Origin: an uncultured Coprococcus sp.
GTDB taxonomy: Bacteria; Bacillota_A; Clostridia; Lachnospirales; Lachnospiraceae
NCBI GenBank assembly: GCA_900767685.1
Contig: CAAGAB010000237.1
Coordinates: 1-21,727 of the forward strand
DNA length: 21,727 nucleotides
Direction of reading: 5' to 3'
Part shown: piece after piece, positions 1 to 7,308 of the stretch
Layout of the letters: each line of letters starts with the position of its first letter
Numbering within the stretch: position 1 is the first letter of the stretch
The notes under the pieces: model-generated
The model's input: only the letters and a program-made list of their open reading frames with translations
Told to the model about the DNA's origin: nothing
The model's database searches: none
Position numbers and translations under genes: made by a program

Positions 1-123
1 ATAGCTCTGATTTGCCGCTTTAAGCCAGTCGACAAAACGATATGCCTCCTTAGAAAAACTTCCAATTCCATACTTTGATGGGAGGCTCGATATAGCAAGT
101 AGTATCCCCGCTGATCTTTCCAT
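1..123 (-). CDS. malQ: 4-alpha-glucanotransferase (amylomaltase), N-terminal 41 codons only
   Basis: The minus strand reads MERSAGILLAISSLPSKYGI and on to the window edge. The pattern R-x-A-G-(I/V)-L-L-x-I-S-S-L-P-S-x-Y-G-I-G is the N-terminal signature of GH77 amylomaltase (MalQ), which transfers glucan units between maltodextrins in the cytoplasm. The start is supported by AAGGAG about 9 nt upstream. The gene continues beyond the window, so the catalytic residues cannot be checked. It follows the two sugar permeases by 78 nt with a hairpin between them, which fits a maltodextrin uptake and processing operon. The family call is secure; the rest of the protein is unseen. Confidence 0.85.
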   Translation of the reverse strand, partial: MERSAGILLAISSLPSKYGIGSFSKEAYRFVDWLKAANQSY

Positions 124-149
124 CTGAAATATCTCCTTTTAACCAATTT

Positions 150-178
150 CAGGCGGCTGCGAATCTCACAACCGCCTG
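150..178 (-). promoter_or_regulatory. Intergenic hairpin between sugar permease and malQ
   Basis: CAGGCGG at 150-156 pairs with CCGCCTG at 172-178. On the minus-strand RNA the stem extends inward by six more pairs, two of them G-U, to about 13 bp with a 3-nt loop. On the plus strand these G-U positions become mismatches, so the minus-strand RNA folds better. The only run of six T lies on the plus-strand side (179-184), so this is not a textbook terminator for the operon. It may stabilise the upstream mRNA end or lower malQ expression. Confidence 0.5.
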
Positions 179-201
179 TTTTTTATAATAATATTATATT
201 A

Positions 202-1095
202 CTATCCCTTTACAGCACCGGCTGCAACACCCTTGATGATGTACTTCTGTGCACAGAGGTAGAATACAACAACCGGAATGATAGCCATAACAAGGCACGC
301 CATGATCGCTCCCATATCTACTCTTCCGTAGCTGCCCTTCATATACTGGACAACTATAGATATCGTCTTGTATTTCTTGATGTCAAGTACCAGATACGGC
401 AGAAGGAAATCATTCCATATCCACATAGCCTCAAGTATTCCAACAGATATGTAAGTAGGTTTCATGATAGGGATAACAACCCTGAAAAATGTCTTGATCG
501 GCGTACATCCATCTATCATCGCAGCCTCCTCGACCTCCAAAGGAATGGACTTGATAAATCCGCAGAACATGAATACTGCAAGACCTGTTCCAAATCCAAG
601 ATACACGATCACGATTCCCCATGGAGTATTAAGGTGAAGTGCATCCGCAGTTCCTGCCAATGTGAACATAACCATCTGGAAAGGTATTACCATAGAGAAT
701 ACGCAGAGCAGATATATGATCTTTGTCACTATATTCTTGACTCTGGTTATATACCAGGCTGTCATAGAGCAGAACAGCAGAATTGCTGCTACTGAGAGAA
801 CCGTTATCATAACTGTCCAGCCCGCTGCCTTAATGAAATCATACTGTGTTATAGCTGTTTTATAATTATCCAGGCCTATGTAGCTGTGCTCATTTGGCAG
901 TTCAAATGTCTCCAGACTGATAAATGTCTTGGCTTTCAGCGAGTTTATAATTACGATTATTATCGGTGAAACAAATATTATGGAAATAATGGTAAAGAAT
1001 AAAGTAGCCAGAATTCCCTTCAACGTTGGTTTTTCTTTCACTCTGTATACAGGCTTTTTATCTGCTGTATTTGCTGTTTTCTGTATCTTCGCCAT
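202..1095 (-). CDS. Carbohydrate ABC transporter permease, MalG type
   Basis: This 297-residue membrane protein has about six hydrophobic segments, the first near residues 28-50. The ATPase-docking EAA loop lies at residues 189-213 (EEAAMIDG, then I-P at 209). The C-terminus YIIKGVAAGAVKG is typical of MalG-type CUT1 permeases. It forms the import channel with the permease encoded upstream. Its ATG overlaps the upstream stop by one base (TAATG), and GGAGG sits about 10 nt before the start, so the two are probably translationally coupled. No ATPase gene is present in the visible operon; in Firmicutes a shared MsmK/MalK-like ATPase often serves such systems. Specificity for maltodextrin is inferred from malQ next door. 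Confidence 0.9.
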   Translation of the reverse strand: MAKIQKTANTADKKPVYRVKEKPTLKGILATLFFTIISIIFVSPIIIVIINSLKAKTFISLETFELPNEHSYIGLDNYKTAITQYDFIKAAGWTVMITVLSVAAILLFCSMTAWYITRVKNIVTKIIYLLCVFSMVIPFQMVMFTLAGTADALHLNTPWGIVIVYLGFGTGLAVFMFCGFIKSIPLEVEEAAMIDGCTPIKTFFRVVIPIMKPTYISVGILEAMWIWNDFLLPYLVLDIKKYKTISIVVQYMKGSYGRVDMGAIMACLVMAIIPVVVFYLCAQKYIIKGVAAGAVKG

Positions 1096-1937
1096 TACTG
1101 CTGCACCTCCTTTGATCTTGTAAGCTTGAGCTGTATGAGACCTATCGCTACTACCAGTATAAAGAATATGACTGCCTTGGCCTGTCCAATTCCCTCATAT
1201 CCTACTCTTCCATAAAACGTCTCATATATATTGAGCGCAAGCATCTCTGTCTTGTGAAGTGGCTCGCCTCCTGTGAGTGCCAGGTTCTGGTCAAACAGTT
1301 TGAACGAGTTGGTTATTGTGAGGAATGTACATATGGTTATGGATGGCATCATGTTCGGGATCGTAACTCTGAAAAGTCTCTGTGTTCTATTTGCACCATC
1401 AATCATGGCCGCTTCCTGAATGTCTTCAGGTATTGCCTGAAGTCCTGCAATATAGACGATCATCATATATCCTATCTGCTGCCAGCACACCAGTATAACC
1501 AGTCCCCAGAAACCGAGGACTTCATTGAGTTTCAGTGCTGTATCAAACTTTGAGAATATGGCATCGAATATAAGCTGCCACACATATCCAAGTACGATAC
1601 CACCTATAAGATTCGGCATGAAAAATATCGTTCTGAATATATTAGTTCCTTTGATCTTCTGTGTAAGTGCCAGTGCCACAAGAAATGCAAGAACATTTAT
1701 AAGCACAAGTGTGACAATCGCAAATAATGTTGTAAACTTAAATGCACCCGGGAACGTTGAGTCCTTGAATGCGTCTATATAATTCTGAAATCCTACAAAT
1801 TCAGCGTCCCTTATGGTCGTGAACTTACAGAAGGACAGATATATTCCCTCGGCAAATGGCACGATAAATCCTATAAGAAACGCGGCCATTGTCGGTATCA
1901 GAAATACCGGCCAATATCTTTTTATCGTTTTCTCCAT
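1095..1937 (-). CDS. Carbohydrate ABC transporter permease, MalF type
   Basis: The inner-membrane permease has about six hydrophobic segments and an EAA loop at residues 175-198 (EAAMIDGANR, then IPNMMP), typical of CUT1 sugar importers. It pairs with the MalG-type protein that overlaps its stop codon. The start is uncertain. I use the ATG at 1937 (280 residues, beginning MEKTIKRYW), because homologous permeases start close to this Lys/Arg-Tyr-Trp segment and a GGAGG lies upstream, though 14 nt away, which is long. An ATG at 1973 would add 12 residues but has no clear ribosome-binding site. The 265-nt gap to the receptor gene contains hairpins that may reduce its expression relative to the receptor. 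Confidence 0.88.
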   Translation of the reverse strand: MEKTIKRYWPVFLIPTMAAFLIGFIVPFAEGIYLSFCKFTTIRDAEFVGFQNYIDAFKDSTFPGAFKFTTLFAIVTLVLINVLAFLVALALTQKIKGTNIFRTIFFMPNLIGGIVLGYVWQLIFDAIFSKFDTALKLNEVLGFWGLVILVCWQQIGYMMIVYIAGLQAIPEDIQEAAMIDGANRTQRLFRVTIPNMMPSITICTFLTITNSFKLFDQNLALTGGEPLHKTEMLALNIYETFYGRVGYEGIGQAKAVIFFILVVAIGLIQLKLTRSKEVQQ

Positions 1938-2005
1938 GATTTTTTTGATAACCTCCACTCTGTTGCATATCAATTTTCTTTACAATGTCTTTTGAGTCTA
2001 AAAAT

Positions 2006-2041
2006 GGATATGTAGACATATTTGCATATGAATACATATCC
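2006..2041 (-). promoter_or_regulatory. Weak terminator-like hairpin between receptor and permease genes
   Basis: GGATATGT at 2006-2013 pairs with ACATATCC at 2034-2041. An inner CATAT/ATATG pair closes a TTGC loop. On the minus strand the hairpin is followed by ATTTTTAG, a short U run. It is AT-rich, so probably a partial terminator. Partial stops after the receptor gene are a common way to make more receptor than permease. Confidence 0.45.
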
Positions 2042-2063
2042 ATCTCTAGTCTGGCACCTCTGG

Positions 2064-2122
2064 GTGTGAGCTGCCTTTGCAAAGCTGTTAGCTTTCCTGG
2101 TGTCCTGCAGCTTACAGGACTT
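2064..2122 (-). promoter_or_regulatory. Cluster of short stem-loops downstream of the receptor gene
   Basis: Within the 2038-2202 spacer two short perfect inverted repeats stand close together: AAAGCT/AGCTTT with a 3-nt loop and GTCCTG/CAGGAC with a 7-nt loop. No strong U run follows. They resemble 3'-end stabilising structures found between receptor and permease genes of sugar importers. The function is inferred. Confidence 0.35.
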
Positions 2123-2202
2123 TATTCATATTTTAAGTTGGTTTTATTTTGTGATGTTTTTTATTTTGGGGTTGTGTACTATTGTTTATTTGTTAATATG
2201 TT

Positions 2203-3540
2203 TTATTTTGACTTTGCCGCAGCAGCCTCTTTAGCCCATCCGTCTACAAATGCGCTCTTTACAAGATCCCAGTTAGCATCTGTCTGATCTGCCGCATATG
2301 TTGTAAGTGCTGATCCGAGGTCGTTCTTCCACTGCTCTGATGGCATTGTTGTGAAGTTCCAGCTTACAGGTGTCTTACCCTCTGCTACATACTGATTTGC
2401 GATGTTTACAAGAAGGTTTGTTGACTCAATGTTCTTCTTGAATGGTGTTACAAATCCCATTCCATCAGCTCCTGATGGCATAGCACCCTCTGAACCACAG
2501 ATTGCCTTAAGTGCAACGTCATCTGTAGCACACCACTCCATGAAGTCAAGAGTTGCCTGGATATCTTCCTCTGAAGCCTTAGCATTTACACACCAGTAAT
2601 TCTCACTTCCTGTACAGAGTCCCTGATTCTCCTCACCATCTACTCCGATATAGATAGGGAGCATTCCGAGGTTGTCATCGCCAAGTGATGATACATCTGA
2701 GTATGCCCATGTACCATTCTGATAAAATACTGCCTGTCCTGAAACAAACTCTGCAACCGCATCATCACCAGTCTTTGTGCTGAGCTGCTTTGGATCGGTT
2801 GTTGAGTTGTTGATGTACAGATCCCATACATTTCTGTAATTATCAAGATATGTACCCTTGATCGCATCTGTAGTATCGATTCCATCAGCCTTGTATTCAT
2901 AGTAGATTGGAAGATTTGCAAGATGTGTCTTGAATCTCCAGTCTGATGAACCATCCATTCCTGCTGATGTGAATGCTGAGAATCCTAATTTGTCTGACTT
3001 GGCTGTTATATCCTCTGCCACCTTCTTGAGGTCTGCAAATGAATTGATATCATCCTCTGTGTATCCAGCTTTGCTTAAAAGCTCTTTGTTGTAAATGATT
3101 CCGTATGACTCTATAACATATCCGATTCCTGCGACCTTATCGCCATCCTTAAGTGCAAAGTCCTCAGATGTGAGTTCCTTATACACCTGTGATGATCCAA
3201 GATCATAACAATAGTCCTTCCAGGAAGCAAGACCAACCGGTCCATTTACCTGGAACAGGGTAGGTGATTCTGACTTACCCATCTCACTCTTAAGAGTAGT
3301 CTCATACTGACCAGAAGCTGCTGTAACTACCGTAACATCAACGCCTGTCTTCTCTGTGTACACCTTAGCAAGCTCCTGCCACTGTGTATCCTGCTCCGGC
3401 TTGAAGTTCAAATAATATACAGAGCCCTTTGCTTCTGTCTTCTTTCCTGTGTCTGCTGAGTCTCCTGAGCCACATCCTGTCAACATGGTTCCTGCCATCA
3501 TAAGTGACAGTCCAAGTGCCGCAATACCTTTCTTGTTCAT
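2203..3540 (-). CDS. Carbohydrate ABC transporter substrate-binding lipoprotein (maltodextrin type likely)
   Basis: This 445-residue extracellular sugar receptor belongs to the solute-binding family 1. It has a lipoprotein signal peptide: MNKK, a hydrophobic core, and the lipobox LTGC with Cys23 as the lipidated residue. The following linker (GSGDSADTGKK) is the usual tether. The body keeps the family pattern, for example VYTEKTGVDVTVV near the N-terminus and FVSGQAVFYQNGTW in the middle. I chose the ATG at 3540 because GGAGG lies 7 nt upstream; an ATG 15 nt further out would overlap that site. It is the first gene of the operon, driven by a strong promoter under a LacI/CcpA-type operator. 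The substrate is inferred as malto-oligosaccharide from malQ, not from binding residues. Confidence 0.9.
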   Translation of the reverse strand: MNKKGIAALGLSLMMAGTMLTGCGSGDSADTGKKTEAKGSVYYLNFKPEQDTQWQELAKVYTEKTGVDVTVVTAASGQYETTLKSEMGKSESPTLFQVNGPVGLASWKDYCYDLGSSQVYKELTSEDFALKDGDKVAGIGYVIESYGIIYNKELLSKAGYTEDDINSFADLKKVAEDITAKSDKLGFSAFTSAGMDGSSDWRFKTHLANLPIYYEYKADGIDTTDAIKGTYLDNYRNVWDLYINNSTTDPKQLSTKTGDDAVAEFVSGQAVFYQNGTWAYSDVSSLGDDNLGMLPIYIGVDGEENQGLCTGSENYWCVNAKASEEDIQATLDFMEWCATDDVALKAICGSEGAMPSGADGMGFVTPFKKNIESTNLLVNIANQYVAEGKTPVSWNFTTMPSEQWKNDLGSALTTYAADQTDANWDLVKSAFVDGWAKEAAAAKSK

Positions 3541-3633
3541 ATTTGTTCCTCCCATAAAATAATAAAAATTTTTCCTTCAGTCATCTCTTATACGAGCTGC
3601 TTAATGGTTACTTAGGTTTAACGGAAACGTTTT

Positions 3634-3647
3634 TGGAACCGTTTCCA
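3634..3647. promoter_or_regulatory. LacI-family / CcpA (cre)-type operator
   Basis: TGGAACCGTTTCCA is a 14-bp near-palindrome centred on CG. It has the form of LacI/GalR-family operators (TGGAAACGTTTCCA type) and is close to the catabolite-responsive element. A second, weaker match (CGGAAACGTTTTTG, 3622-3635) abuts it, centred 12 bp away. It lies at about +8 to +21 of the predicted receptor promoter, a classical repression position. The regulator gene is not in this window. Whether CcpA or a local maltose-type regulator binds cannot be told from the site. Confidence 0.7.
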
Positions 3648-3660
3648 TTTGATATATCTT

Positions 3661-3689
3661 ATATTAGTTGTTTATGTGCAAAATGTCAA
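3661..3689 (-). promoter_or_regulatory. Sigma-A promoter of the sugar importer operon
   Basis: The minus strand shows a perfect TTGACA (-35, 3684-3689), a 17-bp spacer and TAATAT (-10, 3661-3666). The predicted start is near 3654, giving a leader of about 110 nt that begins just upstream of the operator. Confidence 0.8.
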
Positions 3690-3735
3690 TACTAATTTTA
3701 ATTTTTTTATCACTTTTTGTGTTTTTTTACATAGC

Positions 3736-3801
3736 TTGCCATTCAGGTTACATAAAAATGTATAATTTTTGTCATATTCTATTCGATCTGAATACTATAA
3801 A
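3736..3801 (+). promoter_or_regulatory. Probable promoter region of the cupin gene
   Basis: Two overlapping candidates face the cupin gene: TTGCCA (3736-3741) with TATAAT (3761-3766) at 19-bp spacing, and TTGTCA (3769-3774) with TACTAT (3793-3798) at 18-bp spacing. Both lie upstream of AAGGA and the ATG at 3832. The divergent importer promoter is less than 60 bp away, so the LacI-type operator could influence both. Confidence 0.45.
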
Positions 3802-3831
3802 TAGAACTATTGAATCTGAAAGGACTATCCT

Positions 3832-4266
3832 ATGAAATACAACAACCATTGTTCTCCGAACAGACCTGACTGTCGTGACAACATCTACACTATAGACCTC
3901 CGGGAGAAAGCGTTGCAGAACCACAATTACCGCGAAACCGTGTGGACCGGCTGTTTCATGCAGATGACAGTCATGTGTATACCTGCCTGCTCAGATGTAG
4001 GTTTGGAAATCCATGATAATACCGATCAGATCATCAGGATCGAACAGGGACAGTGTTCAGTCAGAATGGGCTGCTGCCCAAACGAACTGTGTTTCCGTCA
4101 GAATCTCTGTGCAGGAGAATGTATCTGTATACCAGCCGGCACATGGCACAACATCATCAACATCGGCAATAATCCACTGAAACTCTCATCCATCTATGCC
4201 CCACCACATCATCCCAGGGGAGAGACACAGGCCACCAAAGCCAGGGCTATGGGGATGGATTGCTGA
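3832..4266 (+). CDS. Cysteine-rich single-domain cupin
   Basis: This 144-residue cytoplasmic protein has one cupin beta-barrel. Motif 1 spans residues 57-73 (GLEIHDNTDQIIRIEQG) and motif 2 spans about 96-111 (GECICIPAGTWHNI). Likely metal ligands are Glu59, His61, Gln66 and His106. It ends in the family's conserved APPHHPRG segment. Relatives are annotated only as cupin or mannose-6-phosphate isomerase-like proteins, and I know of no established reaction. It is odd in carrying 13 cysteines (9 percent of residues), including Cys81-Cys82 and a Cys93/Cys97/Cys99 cluster. The start is supported by AAGGA 8 nt upstream. It is the only confident plus-strand gene here and is divergent from the sugar importer. 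It ends before a shared bidirectional terminator. Confidence 0.85.
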   Translation: MKYNNHCSPNRPDCRDNIYTIDLREKALQNHNYRETVWTGCFMQMTVMCIPACSDVGLEIHDNTDQIIRIEQGQCSVRMGCCPNELCFRQNLCAGECICIPAGTWHNIINIGNNPLKLSSIYAPPHHPRGETQATKARAMGMDC

Positions 4267-4342
4267 TATTTTTTCCTGCGACATGAAGTAGAACGCATTG
4301 CCGGATTTATTGTCCCGTTGTCTTAGGCATCCTTCTGTCCTC

Positions 4343-4411
4343 TTCAAAAAAAGACACCAAATGCTGCCTGCCCGTCTGACATTGGGCAAGCGACATTTAG
4401 TGTCTTTGCTA
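4343..4411 (-). terminator. Terminator of the two-component/ABC module, shared with the convergent cupin gene
   Basis: A 14-position stem (4350-4363 with 4394-4407) encloses an inner TGCCC/GGGCA stem. On the minus strand the single non-Watson-Crick position becomes G-U and the hairpin is followed by seven T, so it fits the kinase gene transcript best. The plus-strand side has a looser T-rich tail and may also end the cupin transcript. Confidence 0.85.
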
Positions 4412-4468
4412 TTTCTGTATTAATTTTTCATACACATGCCATAATACATTGCCATGACCAAGTTATTT

Positions 4469-5383
4469 TTAATCTCGGTCAGTCGACATAGATATATTTA
4501 TAGTAAATACCTCGCCGGTAGCCTCCGCGCTCACCTCATGTCCCAGCTTGTCTGCAAGGCACCTTACTATGTAAAGTCCCAGCCCTGCGCCCTCCTTCTG
4601 TCTGGACTTTCCACGGCAGAACGCATCGAATATCATATCCACATCTATCTCATTGTCCGAGTCTATGTCATTTTCAAAGATGACTTTAACCCGGTCGTCC
4701 TCACATACCAGCCTCACAGATATCCGGCTCTTGGCATACTTTCGCGCATTCGAGAAGAAGTTTGCAAATATCCGGCTGAGCATGGTCTCATTGCTCCGCA
4801 CAGTGACCGACTGCTCCGGTATGTCAAATGTGACATTTACCCCTGACTCCTTCACCCAGTCATACTGCTCAAATGCCTGGGATGTCAGAAGTTCCGCCAC
4901 ATCCACGTCTGTGGTCTCTATCTCGTCATCCTTCGCCTCAGCTGACGACACCTCAAAGAACGCATCTGAAAGCACACGGAGATAATCTGTCTTTGCAAGG
5001 GCAATATCAAGATACTCCTGATCTTTCCCTGTGATATGCCCGCCCTTTTTCATGAGCTGCATATACCCCTTTGCCGCCGTGAGCGGCGTTCTGAAGTCGT
5101 GGGATATCCCGGCTATGACATTTTTCAGCCTTGCCCTGTCCTTCTCCACCGCCAGATTTTTCTCTTTTATCTGATCCGAATAGTCATTTAACGCATTTGC
5201 AAGCCTCAGGATATCCCTGTCGAAATACTCCACATGTATATCCTGATCCACACCGCCGTCAAGGCGCGCCTTAAGCTTATCCGCAAATATCCGCATCTGC
5301 CTCTTGTACTGTATCACCCGTATAAAAAGGACTGCCGCTATAATAAGCAACAGTCCGATCACAATCTTATAATAGATATCCAT
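4469..5383 (-). CDS. Membrane sensor histidine kinase
   Basis: This 304-residue kinase has one N-terminal transmembrane helix (about residues 6-23) and no sizeable extracellular domain, so it probably senses through the membrane or the ABC partner. A coiled linker follows. The dimerisation/phosphoacceptor segment is AGISHDFRTPLTAAKGY with His95. The HATPase domain has the N box NFFSNARKYA (Asn212) and G box GAGLGLYIV (265-273). It is the last gene of the module, 61 nt after the permease with a hairpin in between. Its ribosome-binding site is weak (AAGGG at about 10 nt), suggesting low expression. It most likely phosphorylates the OmpR-type regulator at 7309-8016. Confidence 0.92.
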   Translation of the reverse strand: MDIYYKIVIGLLLIIAAVLFIRVIQYKRQMRIFADKLKARLDGGVDQDIHVEYFDRDILRLANALNDYSDQIKEKNLAVEKDRARLKNVIAGISHDFRTPLTAAKGYMQLMKKGGHITGKDQEYLDIALAKTDYLRVLSDAFFEVSSAEAKDDEIETTDVDVAELLTSQAFEQYDWVKESGVNVTFDIPEQSVTVRSNETMLSRIFANFFSNARKYAKSRISVRLVCEDDRVKVIFENDIDSDNEIDVDMIFDAFCRGKSRQKEGAGLGLYIVRCLADKLGHEVSAEATGEVFTINISMSTDRD

Positions 5384-5411
5384 ATCCTATCTGCCCTTAT
5401 CTGTCAGACAC

Positions 5412-5437
5412 CAGCACATTTCCAGCGTCATGTGCTG
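5412..5437 (-). promoter_or_regulatory. Stem-loop between permease and kinase genes
   Basis: CAGCACAT (5412-5419) and ATGTGCTG (5430-5437) form a perfect 8-bp stem with a 10-nt loop in the 61-nt spacer. No U run follows on the minus strand, so it is not a standard terminator. An mRNA-processing or translation-dampening role is possible. Confidence 0.4.
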
Positions 5438-5444
5438 TACGTCA

Positions 5445-6179
5445 TCAGTTGAACCACTTTTTTTCATAGCTATTATAGGATAACACATACCAGATTAGTA
5501 TTTCAACAACTCCTGCCACCACACAGATTATCACGTCCTGGGATGCCATATCTGGAAGACCGGAACAGGTCAGACCACCTCCCACAAGACAGTAAGTTAC
5601 CTTTGAGACACTGTCGCCTCCCTCAGTTACCGTGTCTATCATCAGGCTGCCAAATGCCTCTAGTATCAGGAATCTGAGAAACACAACAAACATTCCTAAG
5701 GCAGATTTGAAGGTTGTCATGATGAGCACTGAACAGCTGAGCACTCTGATACATATCACAGCAACGATCAATATCCTGAGCGCAAGATACTTCGTATCTC
5801 CATAACCGTTCTTCGCTCCGAAATACAGTATAGGAGAGATCATCAGTGCTATACTGATTATCGACATGAACGGCACAACTGTAAACAGCTTGGAAAGCAG
5901 CAGCCTTGACGTTCTGTTGCCCGCCATCACCTCGTAACAGAGCACCTTGTTCTCATACGATGTCACATACATGCCCGCGATGATCAGCGGAAGGTAGGTC
6001 ATAAGCAGGATATCTTTCTCAAGAAACATTCCAAATGCCTCCACTCCTGAGCTTGCACTGTCAAAGCCGACATCCATGTACCCCAGATAAATCATAAATA
6101 CACACAGTGCAACCGCCCACACTGACAGATGATAGGTTTTCCTCACGCGGTACCACTCCGCTCTCATAAGTCTGTTCAT
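5445..6179 (-). CDS. ABC-2 type transporter permease (peptide-resistance/lantibiotic-protection type)
   Basis: This 244-residue membrane protein has about six hydrophobic segments and a short basic N-terminus (MNRLMRAEWYRVRKTYHLS). Size and layout match the single-domain permeases of BcrB- or SpaE/MutE-like export systems. I take the ATG at 6179 as start because it lies one base after the ATPase stop codon (TAG T ATG). A longer reading frame would run deep into the ATPase gene. Translation is likely coupled to the ATPase, as only a weak AGG-type site is present. It should form the membrane part of the exporter with that ATPase. The substrate is inferred from the two-component neighbours as a membrane-active peptide and is not shown directly. 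Confidence 0.82.
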   Translation of the reverse strand: MNRLMRAEWYRVRKTYHLSVWAVALCVFMIYLGYMDVGFDSASSGVEAFGMFLEKDILLMTYLPLIIAGMYVTSYENKVLCYEVMAGNRTSRLLLSKLFTVVPFMSIISIALMISPILYFGAKNGYGDTKYLALRILIVAVICIRVLSCSVLIMTTFKSALGMFVVFLRFLILEAFGSLMIDTVTEGGDSVSKVTYCLVGGGLTCSGLPDMASQDVIICVVAGVVEILIWYVLSYNSYEKKWFN

Positions 6180-6180
6180 A

Positions 6181-7146
6181 CTATCTACCTGCCTTTCTAA
6201 GCATCTTGCCAACAAAGCTCTTTGGAGTCTCACTCTCATCACCGGATGATGATACCCTTGACAGGAAATACTCCTCCAGATTCTCCCCCTGTACATGAAA
6301 CTTGAATATAGTAAGTCCCGATGCCGTTATCGCTCTTGACACGGTCTTAAGTTCTGACAGCATATCATAGATACGGGTGTCTCCGTTTTCCATCACTTTG
6401 TAACCTGATATTCCGAGATCCTGCTCGATGACTGTCACAAGTCTTTCCGTGTCATCCGTCGCCACTTCTATGTAGCTCCTGCAGTTCTCATCCAGTTCTT
6501 CCTTGGAAATGCATTCCACCAGTACACCCCTGTCGATTATGGCAAAATCCGTACAAAGCTCCGAAAGTTCGGCAAGCAAATGGCTGGAGATAAGTATCGT
6601 TATCCCCCTCTCATCCTTCAGCCTCTTAAGAAGATTCCTGACCTCCACGATTCCCTCCGGGTCAAGTCCGTTCACAGGCTCATCGAGTATCATGACCTCC
6701 GGGTCAGACAGCAGTGCCATGCCTATTCCAAGTCTCTGCTTCATTCCAAGTGAAAAATGTTTCACCCGCTTCTTCCCGGTATTTGCCAGCCCCACAAGTT
6801 CAAGTATCTCATCTATCTTTGATGAATCCGCCACTCCCCTAAGCCGGCTTATGTACTCCATATTCTCCCTGGCGGTAAAGCTCTTATCCAGATACGGTGC
6901 CTCGATCATAAAGCTCGTTCTCTCCCTGTTCGCATCCAAATCCTTGCCTGAGCCAAACAGCTCTATCTCTCCCTCAGCAGGATCTATAAGTCCCGCTATC
7001 ATCTTCATTATGGTGGTCTTGCCCGCTCCATTTGGTCCTATCAGACCATATATGTGTCCCTTTTCAACGTCCAACGAAAAGTTGTCCACAACACGCTTAT
7101 CGCCATACACTTTGGTAAGCCCCTTAAGGCTTATCACACTCGCCAT
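6181..7146 (-). CDS. ABC transporter ATPase, BcrA-like
   Basis: This 321-residue cytoplasmic ATPase shows a Walker A at residues 37-44 (GPNGAGKT), a signature around 132-135 (SLGM in place of SGGQ), a Walker B at 151-157 (VMILDEP), a D-loop GLDPEG and an H-loop His189. The Q-loop position reads MIEAP, as in BcrA-type exporters that have Glu in place of Gln. The usual BcrA-like C-terminal part is followed by a polar tail (SSSGDESETPK then a basic end). The start has a GGAAGGAAG site upstream. A 162-nt leader separates it from the regulator gene and holds its own promoter candidate, three direct repeats and an 8-bp long-range stem. Confidence 0.9.
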   Translation of the reverse strand: MASVISLKGLTKVYGDKRVVDNFSLDVEKGHIYGLIGPNGAGKTTIMKMIAGLIDPAEGEIELFGSGKDLDANRERTSFMIEAPYLDKSFTARENMEYISRLRGVADSSKIDEILELVGLANTGKKRVKHFSLGMKQRLGIGMALLSDPEVMILDEPVNGLDPEGIVEVRNLLKRLKDERGITILISSHLLAELSELCTDFAIIDRGVLVECISKEELDENCRSYIEVATDDTERLVTVIEQDLGISGYKVMENGDTRIYDMLSELKTVSRAITASGLTIFKFHVQGENLEEYFLSRVSSSGDESETPKSFVGKMLRKAGR

Positions 7147-7178
7147 ATGCTGCTTCCTTCCCCGATTTACACATCTGA

Positions 7179-7225
7179 TGATCGCGCATGTAAAATCATA
7201 TCCAGCTCTTTTGATCCCGCGATCA
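7179..7225 (-). promoter_or_regulatory. Long-range stem in the ATPase gene leader
   Basis: TGATCGCG (7179-7186) and CGCGATCA (7218-7225) are perfect 8-bp complements separated by 31 nt, placed 30-80 nt upstream of the ATPase start. The closed loop could affect leader stability or ribosome access. No T run follows, so it is not a terminator. Confidence 0.35.
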
Positions 7226-7245
7226 CCTACGCTGTCTCTTCACAT

Positions 7246-7306
7246 TTTATATATTACCTTCTATGCATAAAGAAATGGTAAATTCAAATGTAAAGAAAAG
7301 GTTAAG
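7246..7306 (-). promoter_or_regulatory. Candidate activator-dependent promoter with direct repeats
   Basis: On the plus strand GTAAA (7278-7282), GTAAA (7290-7294) and GTTAA (7301-7305) repeat at 12 and 11 bp, about one helical turn. Just downstream in the transcribed direction lie -10-like hexamers (TATAAA or TAATAT on the minus strand, 7246-7256), with no good -35. Repeats of one turn next to a poor -35 are the usual layout of OmpR-family activation sites, and an OmpR-type regulator gene ends right here (its stop is at 7309). Inferred target: the ATPase-permease-kinase genes. Confidence 0.45.
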
Positions 7307-7308
7307 AA

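Noticed and set aside
6503..7270. 255-codon open frame on the plus strand opposite the BcrA-like ATPase
   Set aside because: Its Ser/Pro-rich composition is the usual reverse-strand image of an ATPase gene, and it has no ribosome-binding site.
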